A stretch of DNA of 43,406 nucleotides from Gallionella sp. (lineage in GTDB: Bacteria; Pseudomonadota; Gammaproteobacteria; Burkholderiales; Gallionellaceae), in the NCBI GenBank assembly GCA_028688275.1, contig JAQTYN010000025.1, positions 1 to 43,406 of the forward strand, read 5' to 3'. The notes below the pieces were generated by a model. The model did not search any database and was not told where the DNA came from. It saw only the letters and a list, made by a program, of their open reading frames with translations. This document shows, one piece after another, positions 37,132 to 43,406 of this stretch (position 1 is the stretch's first letter; each line of letters starts with the position of its first letter). Position numbers and translations under genes: made by a program.

Positions 37132-38172
37132 ATGAAAAAAGTCCTCATACTCGGCGTGAACGGTTTTATCGGTCATCATCTTTCCAACCGCATTTTGAAC
37201 ACCACCGATTGGGAAGTGTATGGCATGGACATGAGCACCGATCGCATCAGCGATTTGATGGGGCATGATCGCTTTCATTTCTTTGAAGGCGACATCACCA
37301 TCAATAAAGAATGGGTGGAATACCACGTTAAGAAATGTGATGTCATTTTGCCGCTGGTGGCGATTGCGACCCCTTCAACTTATGTGAAACAACCGTTGCG
37401 CGTGTTTGAACTGGATTTTGAAGCGAATTTGCCGATTGTGCGCGCCGCTGTCAAATACAATAAACATCTGGTGTTCCCTTCGACTTCTGAAGTGTATGGC
37501 ATGTGCCACGATGAAGAATTTGACCCTGAAAACTCTGAATTGATTTGCGGCCCGATTAACAAACCGCGCTGGATTTATTCTTGCTCCAAGCAATTGATGG
37601 ATCGCGTGATTTGGGGTTATGGCATGGAAGGCTTGAACTTCACCCTGTTCCGTCCGTTTAACTGGATTGGTGCAGGCTTGGATTCGATTCATACCGCCAA
37701 AGAAGGCAGCTCCCGCGTGGTCACCCAATTTTTGGGGCATATCGTGCGCGGCGAAAATATCAGCTTGGTCGATGGCGGGATGCAAAAACGTGCGTTTACC
37801 TACATCGACGATGGCATCAGCGCGCTGATGAAAATCATCGAAAACAAAGACGGCGTAGCAACAGGCAAAATCTACAACATTGGTAACCCATCTAATAATT
37901 ATGCCATTCGCGATTTAGCAGACATGATGATGAAGTTGGCAAACGAATTTCCTGAATACAAAGTTTCCGCACAAAAAGTGAAAATCGTTGAAACCACCTC
38001 AGCAGCGTATTACGGCAAAGGCTACCAAGACGTACAAAACCGCGTACCAAAAATCACCAATACCTGCGAAGAATTGAACTGGCAACCCACCGTGAATATG
38101 GCGGATACACTACGCAATATCTTTGAAGCTTATCGCGGACAAGTAGCTGAAGCGCGCAATTTGGTTAACTAA
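37132..38172 (+). CDS. arnA: UDP-glucuronic acid decarboxylase, stand-alone ArnA C-terminal half (346 aa)
   Basis: An SDR-fold epimerase/decarboxylase: NAD site GVNGFIGHHL, catalytic PSTSEVYGM (Thr/Ser, Glu), YSCSKQLMDR (Tyr, Lys), RPFNWIGAGLD and the Arg-bearing QKRAFTYIDDG typical of the ArnA dehydrogenase domain. It oxidises and decarboxylates UDP-GlcA to UDP-Ara4O. AAGGAA lies before the ATG. Together with 35909-36829 it equals a split ArnA. Confidence 0.93.
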   Translation: MKKVLILGVNGFIGHHLSNRILNTTDWEVYGMDMSTDRISDLMGHDRFHFFEGDITINKEWVEYHVKKCDVILPLVAIATPSTYVKQPLRVFELDFEANLPIVRAAVKYNKHLVFPSTSEVYGMCHDEEFDPENSELICGPINKPRWIYSCSKQLMDRVIWGYGMEGLNFTLFRPFNWIGAGLDSIHTAKEGSSRVVTQFLGHIVRGENISLVDGGMQKRAFTYIDDGISALMKIIENKDGVATGKIYNIGNPSNNYAIRDLADMMMKLANEFPEYKVSAQKVKIVETTSAAYYGKGYQDVQNRVPKITNTCEELNWQPTVNMADTLRNIFEAYRGQVAEARNLVN

Positions 38173-38200
38173 GCTCAAATAGCGCGTTCTCAAATGAACC

Positions 38201-38322
38201 GTCTTTCCCGCGAAGGCGGGAATCCAGTTGCTTTTACAACCCTCACGAAGCAAAACAGCTATTTTGTCCGCTTCGCGGGGGTTTTGTTTTTTGCTGGATT
38301 CCCGCCTGCGCGGGAATGACGA
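38201..38322. repeat. Palindromic intergenic element, copy A
   Basis: About 122 bases bounded by TTCCCGCGAAGGCGGGAATC-type and CGCCTGCGCGGGAATGAC-type ends, each itself an inverted repeat (dRS3-like). It contains TTTTGTCCGCTTCGCGGG. Copy B at 42133-42257 is the same element in the opposite orientation. No ORF inside, so it is MITE- or REP-like. Confidence 0.75.
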
Positions 38323-38372
38323 CGTGTGTATGATGCAGTCGCCCTTAACGATAAAATAAACTCCCTAAGCTA

Positions 38373-39299
38373 ATGAAACAACTTGCCCTAAAAATTGATG
38401 TGGACACCTATCGCGGCACACGCGAAGGTGTGCCTCGTTTGATGGAAACCTTGCAACGTCACCAAGCGGGGGCGACGTTTTTTTTCACCCTTGGCAATGA
38501 CAATATGGGTCGGGCGATTTTTCGGATATTCCGCAAAGGCTATTTGAAAAAAGTCTCGCGTATGTCGGTAGTCGAGCATTACGGAATCAAAACTTTGTTA
38601 TATGGCACGTTGTTGCCATCGCCGAACATCGGCAAGCGTTGCGCGGATATTTTGCGCAGCGTGCGCGATGCGGGGTTTGAAGTGGGCATTCATTGCTACG
38701 ATCACATTCGTTGGCAAGATCATGTGGTCAACAAAGACGCGGCGTGGACGAAGCGCGAGTTGCAACGCGCCGTGGATGTCTACACCAAGATTTTTGGGGA
38801 ATCCCCACATTGCCACGCGGCCGCAGGTTGGCAGATGAATCGCCACGCTTTGCGGTTGATGCAGCGTTTTGGTTTTGCTTACAGCTCTGATAGTCGCGGC
38901 ACGGAGCCGTTTATCCCCACGTATCAGGGCGAAATCGTCGCTTGTCCGCAATTGCCGACCACCTTGCCCACGCTGGACGAATTGATTAACCGCGACGGGA
39001 TTACCTTGGACAATCTCGCTGAGTATGTGCTGAATTTAACCAAAGACGCGCCCCCCAACGGACACGTCTTTACCCTACACGCCGAGTTAGAAGGCGGCAA
39101 ATGGATGCCCGTGTTTGAACAATTGTTGGCAGGCTGGCGCGCGCAGGGCTATGACTTAGTGTCCATGGAACGCTACTTAACCAATCTCAATCTCGCCGCG
39201 CTTCCTCACCACGAAATCGACCTGCGTGAAGTGGATGGACGCATCGGTAAGTTGGCGGTGCAAGTGCCCAAACCGCCTGCCTATTGCTGCCCACCATGA
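38373..39299 (+). CDS. arnD: Polysaccharide deacetylase-type deformylase, ArnD (308 aa)
   Basis: NodB-like fold: ALKIDVDTYRGTREGVP (metal and base Asp), ATFFFTLGNDNMGRA, GFEVGIHCYDHIRWQD (His pair) and AAAGWQMN. It matches ArnD, which deformylates undecaprenyl-phosphate 4-formamido-arabinose. Its TGA overlaps the next ATG. Confidence 0.92.
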   Translation: MKQLALKIDVDTYRGTREGVPRLMETLQRHQAGATFFFTLGNDNMGRAIFRIFRKGYLKKVSRMSVVEHYGIKTLLYGTLLPSPNIGKRCADILRSVRDAGFEVGIHCYDHIRWQDHVVNKDAAWTKRELQRAVDVYTKIFGESPHCHAAAGWQMNRHALRLMQRFGFAYSSDSRGTEPFIPTYQGEIVACPQLPTTLPTLDELINRDGITLDNLAEYVLNLTKDAPPNGHVFTLHAELEGGKWMPVFEQLLAGWRAQGYDLVSMERYLTNLNLAALPHHEIDLREVDGRIGKLAVQVPKPPAYCCPP

Positions 39300-39763
39300 A
39301 CGCACTGATTACGGCTTTGCAACTCCAGCCGCATCCTGAAGGCGGCTGGTATCGTGAAATTTTCCGTTCGCCCACCTCACTCGACACCCCGCGAGGCAAA
39401 CGCGCCGCGCTCACCACGATTTTTTACTTGTTGGGCGCGGGACAAATCAGCCGTTGGCACGTGGTGGAATCGGATGAAATTTGGCACTTTTACGCAGGCA
39501 CGACCTTGGAATTATTCGCCTACGATCCCCAAACGCGCTCACTGACCACCTACCTGCTCGGCGATCTCCAATCAGGTGGGCAACCTGTCGCCATCATCCC
39601 CGCAGGCGTGTGGCAAGCCGCCCGCGTGCAGTCAGGTCACGCCCTGATGGGCTGCACCGTCGCCCCAGGATTTGAATTTAGCGACTTCCGCTTTGTCGCT
39701 GACTTGCCTGACTACGCGGGGTATTTTACGGGTGAGCTTGAGGCATATATGGCACTGTTGTAA
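39296..39763 (+). CDS. DUF985 cupin protein (155 aa)
   Basis: LQPHPEGGWYREIFRS start, TTIFYLLGAGQISRWHVVESDEIWHFYAGTTLEL and the APGFEFSDFRFV end, all typical of the DUF985 cupin family. The substrate is unknown. Start 39296 overlaps the arnD stop by ATGA. Confidence 0.9.
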   Translation: MNALITALQLQPHPEGGWYREIFRSPTSLDTPRGKRAALTTIFYLLGAGQISRWHVVESDEIWHFYAGTTLELFAYDPQTRSLTTYLLGDLQSGGQPVAIIPAGVWQAARVQSGHALMGCTVAPGFEFSDFRFVADLPDYAGYFTGELEAYMALL

Positions 39764-39897
39764 GGGAGAAGCACTTCACGCCTTGCATCGCATCCCAATC
39801 CAGCAACCCAAAATCCAGGTTATTTCCTTACGAGTCCTAATTTCCCCCTCGCTACGCTCCCCCCTTGAAGGTTGTTCCATACTCAATATTTGGATGC

Positions 39898-40194
39898 TCA
39901 AGCCTTCTTCACCCACAAAACACATCCGCCAGCAGGATTGACCTTTCCCGCGACCATCTTGCAGGTGTTCGATTCTGCGATGAAATTCGCGCATGCGCCA
40001 CATTTCTTTTCACCCGTTGCGTGTCCCGTGTAATGCACACTTTTCTTTGACACTTTCTTGGCGGCAGCTTCCGCAGCCATTACTGGTGAACTGAAAATTG
40101 TGAGCGGCAGCAACAAGCTGCAACCCACGACCAGTGTGCCGCGCAACATATCTCTGCGCGACATGACTGCTTCATTGAGGATAGGTTTTTTCAT
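39898..40194 (-). CDS. High-potential iron-sulfur protein (HiPIP) with Tat signal (98 aa)
   Basis: A twin-Arg signal (SRRDMLRGTLVVGCSLLLPL) and a mature part with Cys spacing C-x2-C…C…C (KKCGACANF, NTCKMV, GGCVLWVKK), as in HiPIP. It carries one 4Fe-4S cluster and moves electrons in the periplasm. Start 40194 fits AGGAGACCGAC upstream. Divergent from the ferritin-like gene. Confidence 0.92.
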   Translation of the reverse strand: MKKPILNEAVMSRRDMLRGTLVVGCSLLLPLTIFSSPVMAAEAAAKKVSKKSVHYTGHATGEKKCGACANFIAESNTCKMVAGKVNPAGGCVLWVKKA

Positions 40195-40209
40195 GTCGGT
40201 CTCCTTTTG

Positions 40210-40225
40210 CTTGGAACATTCCAAG
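40210..40225. promoter_or_regulatory. Perfect palindrome in the HiPIP leader
   Basis: CTTGGAA-CA-TTCCAAG, 7-bp arms with a 2-base spacer, 16 bases upstream of the HiPIP start. Candidate operator for an unidentified regulator; it is different from the Crp-type motif. Confidence 0.4.
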
Positions 40226-40260
40226 TCTGGCGAATGATGTCAGCGCACGCGGCTTGGTGC

Positions 40261-40276
40261 TGTGCGGTGGCGCACC
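40261..40276. promoter_or_regulatory. Candidate Crp/Fnr-type operator, copy g
   Basis: TGTGCG-GTGG-CGCACC. The left half-site is perfect and the right has one mismatch. It lies in the divergent HiPIP/ferritin-like region. Confidence 0.45.
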
Positions 40277-40292
40277 TAAAAACGTCGGCTTA

Positions 40293-40308
40293 TGTGCGTT
40301 ATGGCACG
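40293..40308. promoter_or_regulatory. Candidate Crp/Fnr-type operator, copy f
   Basis: TGTGCG-TTAT-GGCACG. The left half-site is perfect and the right has two mismatches. It starts 32 bases after copy g, about three helical turns. Confidence 0.35.
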
Positions 40309-40443
40309 GAATGAAATTCGCTGTCGGCGCACTGTGCTTGTCCGCTGAAGGGAATCAGGAAAGCGCAATGAGTTCGATCACCACGCAGGACGGTTAAGTC
40401 GTCATTTTTGCGCTTCAACCAACGTCACACAAAGGAGAGATTT

Positions 40444-40731
40444 ATGTCCAGCAGCAGCTATCAAGAACCCGTCGAAGCGTTATCCGCCGAAGCACGCGAC
40501 ATGCACCGCGCCATTGTTTCGCTGATGGAAGAGTTGGATGCCATCGACAGTTACAACCAGCGCGCGAGTCTGTGCAAGGACGCAGAACTCAAGAGCATTC
40601 TGGTGCACAACCGCGACGAAGAAAAAGAACATGCCGCCATGTTGCTGGAATGGATTCGGCGCAAAGATATGAAGTTTTCCAAAAAGTTGAAGGACTATTT
40701 GTTCACTGAAACTTCAATCGCGCAACAATGA
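40444..40731 (+). CDS. Encapsulated-ferritin-type (EncFtn) iron-binding protein (95 aa)
   Basis: Two-helix ferritin-like protein resembling Rhodospirillum EncFtn: MHRAIVSLMEELDAIDSYNQRA and HNRDEEKEHAAMLLEWIRRKD. Ferroxidase ligands Glu30, Glu60 and His63 are present; the Trp after the first motif in the Rhodospirillum protein is Ser here. The protein ends soon after helix 2 (TETSIAQQ), with no LGIGSL-type targeting tail, and no encapsulin gene lies beside it. The ribosome-binding site AAGGAGAG precedes ATG 40444. Annular ferroxidase, possibly free in the cytosol. Confidence 0.88.
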   Translation: MSSSSYQEPVEALSAEARDMHRAIVSLMEELDAIDSYNQRASLCKDAELKSILVHNRDEEKEHAAMLLEWIRRKDMKFSKKLKDYLFTETSIAQQ

Positions 40732-40756
40732 AAAATTATCAGTAAAGGAGTTTGTC

Positions 40757-42115
40757 ATGTCCGTATGGTCACACCTTCGTTTGGTCGCGTTGTCTTCCGC
40801 AGCATGGGTCAGTTTCGCGCTAGCGGCAGGTGCTGCCGACGAAGATTTTTCAACGCTGACCAAACGTCTGCAAGCCGACAAGCCAAACTTCGCGCAACGC
40901 CAACAGTCCATGCTCGCAGAACGCTACAACTTGGCGAATTTTCCCTCGCCATCTTCTGCAATGTCGCGCGGCAAGCCAGTGCAGGACGGCGTGCGTACCA
41001 AATTGCCGCGCGGGTTAACGTGGGAAAAACTCGCGGCTTTGTCGCCGCAGGAAATCAAAAACAAACAGCTTTGGCCTGCTGGATTTTTGCCGTTGCCGCA
41101 CCCGCATCATGAAGTCGGCGGCATGGTGTTTCCAAAATTTCTGATCGAAGAAATCAAGCAGCAGAACGGACGTGATCTGACGCGCTTCGATCTCGATTTT
41201 GATTTGCTGGATCATTTTCTGCCCGAGTTTCCGCCCGCTATCTATCTGACCACGCGCCCCGATCTGGGCGATGTGTCGCAAGGCAAGCTGGTGACGTTGG
41301 ACAACTTCAACGCGTTGTTCAAAGACATTCTTAATCCCAAACAACTCGAAGGGCTGCGCTTGCTGCTCACGCCGTTTCCGCAGCAACAATTCAATGCCAC
41401 CGAGGATCGCCTCAGCTTGAAGGCTTCGCAAGGTGTGGCCTGTTTCGACTGCCACGCCAACGGCCACACCACCGCTGCCACGCACACGGTGGGCGACATC
41501 CGCCCCAACGATCACCGACATCGCATCGACACGCCGTCGTTGCGCGGCGTGAACATCCAACGCCTGTTCGGTTCGCAACGCGCGCTGAAAACGGTGGAGG
41601 ACTTTACCGAGTTTGAACAGCGCGGTGCTTACTTCGACGGCATCCCGGCAGACGCGGCGCGCAAAGGCATTAACGTGCTGGAACGCGGTAGCCAGGTGCA
41701 TTTCATGGCGGAGTTTCAGGCACTGCTCGACTTCCCGCCCGCGCCCAAGCTCAACCTGTTCGGCAAACTTGATCCCACCCTTGCCAGCGAAAGCGAACTG
41801 CGCGGCCAGCAAATTTTCTTCAGCAAAGGCCAATGCGCAAGCTGCCACACGCCGCCGTATTACACCGATAACAGCATGCACAATTTGCAGGTGGAACGCT
41901 TCTTCAAGCAAGTCACCCTCAATGGACGCACGGCTTCGGCGGACGGCCCGATTAAAACGTTTCCATTGCGCGGCATCAAAGATTCACCGCCTTATCTGCA
42001 TGATGGCCGCTTGTTGACGCTGGCGGACACGGTGGAGTTTTTTAATCTGGTGTTGGAATTGAAATTGAGTGAGCAGGAGAAAAAAGACCTGCTGGCGTTT
42101 TTGCGGGTGCTGTAG
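40757..42115 (+). CDS. Diheme cytochrome c peroxidase, MauG/CcpA family (452 aa)
   Basis: Sec signal peptide (1-about 25, ending A-A-G-A-A), then a CCP_MauG-type protein with two heme c sites: C229-F-D-C-H and C360-A-S-C-H, plus the family's end YLHDGRLLTLADTVEFFN. It would reduce peroxide in the periplasm with electrons from a carrier such as the HiPIP. AAAGGAG lies before the ATG; it starts 25 bases after the EncFtn gene, so one operon is likely. Confidence 0.9.
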   Translation: MSVWSHLRLVALSSAAWVSFALAAGAADEDFSTLTKRLQADKPNFAQRQQSMLAERYNLANFPSPSSAMSRGKPVQDGVRTKLPRGLTWEKLAALSPQEIKNKQLWPAGFLPLPHPHHEVGGMVFPKFLIEEIKQQNGRDLTRFDLDFDLLDHFLPEFPPAIYLTTRPDLGDVSQGKLVTLDNFNALFKDILNPKQLEGLRLLLTPFPQQQFNATEDRLSLKASQGVACFDCHANGHTTAATHTVGDIRPNDHRHRIDTPSLRGVNIQRLFGSQRALKTVEDFTEFEQRGAYFDGIPADAARKGINVLERGSQVHFMAEFQALLDFPPAPKLNLFGKLDPTLASESELRGQQIFFSKGQCASCHTPPYYTDNSMHNLQVERFFKQVTLNGRTASADGPIKTFPLRGIKDSPPYLHDGRLLTLADTVEFFNLVLELKLSEQEKKDLLAFLRVL

Positions 42116-42132
42116 GTCAAATCCATTAGCTC

Positions 42133-42257
42133 CGTCATTCCCGCGCAGGCGGGAATCCAGCAGGAAAAATAGCCCGCGAAGCGGACAAAACCTTGGTGTT
42201 GCCCCGCTACGCGGGGATTTTCTAAACAACTGGATTCCCGCCTTCGCGGGAATGACG
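42133..42257. repeat. Palindromic intergenic element, copy B (inverted relative to A)
   Basis: Reading the opposite strand gives the same order as copy A: GCGAAGGCGGGAATCCAG, then TTTTGTCCGCTTCGCGGG, then CTGGATTCCCGCCTGCGC. Only the middle differs. It sits between the peroxidase and FMN-reductase genes. Confidence 0.75.
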
Positions 42258-42313
42258 AGTTCCGGGGCAAATAGGCAGTCCGTGTTAAACCATCATTTTT
42301 ACAGGAGATCATC

Positions 42314-42865
42314 ATGAGCAAATATCAAATCGCTGTGGTCGTCGGCAGTCTGCGCCGGGATTCGTTTAACCAGAAATTGGCCAATGCCATGATGAAATTG
42401 GCTCCGCCGGAGTTCACGTTCAAGCAGTTACAAATCGGCGACCTGCCGCTGTACAACCAGGATGATGATGCGCATCAGGCCGATGCAGTCAAACGTCTGA
42501 AGCTGGAAATCAGCAGCGCGCAAGGCGTGATGTTTGTCACGCCGGAATACAACCGTTCCATCTCCGGCGTGCTGAAGAATGCCATCGACCATGCCTCGCG
42601 TCCTTATGGAAAAAGCTCATGGGCGGGCAAGCCTGCGGGCGTGTTGGGGGCTTCGCCTGGTGCGACTGGCACCTCCATGGCGCAACAGCATTTGCGCAAT
42701 ATTCTGGCGACGATGGACATGCCCACACTGGGGCAACCGGAAGTGTTCATTCAGGTGAAAGACGGATTGTTTGATGAGGATGGAAACATCGGAGTTGGCA
42801 GCAAAAAGTTTTTGCAGGGCTGGATGGATGCGTATGTGGCTTGGGTGAAAAAATATTCGGCCTAA
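42314..42865 (+). CDS. NAD(P)H-dependent FMN reductase, ChrR type (183 aa)
   Basis: Flavodoxin-like fold: VVGSLRRDSFNQKLA (FMN phosphate loop), MFVTPEYNRSISGVLKNAIDHASRP and GASPGATGT. Soluble enzymes of this family reduce quinones, chromate or ferric chelates. CAGGAGATCATC precedes the ATG. Separated from the peroxidase by element B. Confidence 0.92.
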   Translation: MSKYQIAVVVGSLRRDSFNQKLANAMMKLAPPEFTFKQLQIGDLPLYNQDDDAHQADAVKRLKLEISSAQGVMFVTPEYNRSISGVLKNAIDHASRPYGKSSWAGKPAGVLGASPGATGTSMAQQHLRNILATMDMPTLGQPEVFIQVKDGLFDEDGNIGVGSKKFLQGWMDAYVAWVKKYSA

Positions 42866-42895
42866 TGCGGTTAGATACTGACCAGTTAAATGATG

Positions 42896-43288
42896 TCAAA
42901 TCAATTCCAGCGGTGTCATCACTAGGTCGCTTGAACCATCAAGACTGGGTTTGGGGTTGTGGCAAACCAGATGTTCGGCATCCAGTTGTTGCAGATATTC
43001 CAGCGCGAAGGGTGGGCGCGCACAGTAGCGCAGCAAACGTTCCAGCCCTGCCTGGTCTTTCTCGTTGATGCGTACCGAGGCATCCACAGAAAACCCGCCG
43101 CCATGCACCCAGCTACCCATCACCTCACTATCGACCTTGTCAATCTGACCACGCCAGACAAATGCGCTCAAAATCCGCCGACGAACTCGTGCTTGCACCC
43201 CAGCAATCCTGGCAGCATCCAGCCCGTTCGCTGCATGAAAATCCACACCTGCCACATTGCCAGTGTCGGCGACTGGCTCTAATTCCAA
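42896..43288 (-). pseudogene. IS91-family transposase remnant
   Basis: About 130 codons match the C-terminal part of IS91/ISCR-type transposases (IAGVQARVRRRIL, HGGGFSVDASVRI, GLERLLRYCARPPFALE, MTPLELI). The frame starts without a proper start signal and stops right after LELI, before the normal end. The catalytic two-Tyr/HUH part is absent. A dead fragment. Confidence 0.85.
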
Positions 43289-43290
43289 TT

Positions 43291-43406
43291 CTATTTAGAA
43301 ATAGAATTTATTATCCAATTCCATCCTGCAATGCTGCGCATACGTTCAGGACTTAATTCAAAGCTTTTCAGCGCAGCTTCAAGATGTGTTTCAAGCGCCT
43401 CCATGC
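43291..43406 (-). CDS. C-terminal end of a gene running past the window edge
   Basis: An open frame enters from the right edge and ends at TAG 43291-43293. The visible part is helical (EALETHLEAALKSFELSPERMRS…). Too short to identify. It ends three bases from the transposase remnant, so its end may come from the insertion. Confidence 0.4.
   Translation of the reverse strand, partial: MEALETHLEAALKSFELSPERMRSIAGWNWIINSISK

Noticed and set aside
41015..41911. Long minus-strand frame of 298 codons opposite the peroxidase gene
   Set aside because: A shadow of GC-rich coding sequence. The plus strand has signal peptide, two heme sites and a ribosome-binding site.

Overview
The window reads as chromosome of a Gram-negative betaproteobacterium. 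The evidence is the many outer-membrane lipoproteins and OmpA-type proteins, the queA-tgt, rplU-rpmA-obgE-proB and yqjD-yqjE-yqjK gene orders, L-Ara4N lipid A genes, a HiPIP and a diheme peroxidase. A Nitrosomonadales/Gallionellaceae-like host is my best guess, but that is inference from gene content, with no marker-gene comparison.

Region 1 (1-12.1 kb) is an envelope and stress cluster. On the minus strand are a tiny lipoprotein, an OmpA-type porin with a BON-domain remnant after its stop codon, and a 1324-residue lipoprotein with eleven Ig-like repeats and a DUF3494 (ice-binding-like) tip. On the plus strand follow an unknown protein, an OsmB homologue, a DUF5670 mini-membrane protein, a glycine-zipper lipoprotein, a basic exported protein, a DUF4398 lipoprotein and its decayed copy, a DUF4398-OmpA lipoprotein, DUF3309, a BON lipoprotein and YqjD/YqjE/YqjK-like proteins. 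Hairpins sit in several of the gaps between these genes.

Region 2 (12.1-17.9 kb) is a signalling block. It holds a Crp/Fnr-type regulator, then a tightly overlapping operon of an unknown protein, a double-domain KaiC-like ATPase, a hybrid histidine kinase with eight N-terminal heptads, and a REC-PAS protein. A 16-bp inverted repeat (consensus about TGTNCG-N4-CGNACA) lies twice upstream of the Crp-like gene, in gaps of the stress cluster, and twice upstream of a distant redox cluster. I propose it as the operator of this regulator.

Region 3 (17.9-24.6 kb) holds a HAD phosphatase, SppA, an AsmA-like protein and an unusual 1072-residue protein that joins a class III nucleotide cyclase to a membrane-anchored AsmA-like domain.

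Region 4 (24.6-34.6 kb) is mostly housekeeping: queA-tgt (minus), tRNA-Leu(CAA), an Ala/Lys-rich exported protein, nudJ-like and mnmA, an HPP membrane protein, trxB, an Smr protein, rplU-rpmA-obgE and proB.

Region 5 (34.8-39.8 kb) carries arnC, a split arnA (formyltransferase and decarboxylase as separate genes), arnD and a DUF985 cupin. arnB and arnT are not in the window.

Region 6 (39.9-43.4 kb) is a redox and iron block: HiPIP (divergent), an encapsulated-ferritin-type protein with no encapsulin shell gene beside it, a diheme cytochrome c peroxidase and an FMN reductase. It ends in an IS91-type transposase remnant and a gene cut by the window edge. Two inverted copies of a palindromic intergenic element bracket arnD through the peroxidase.
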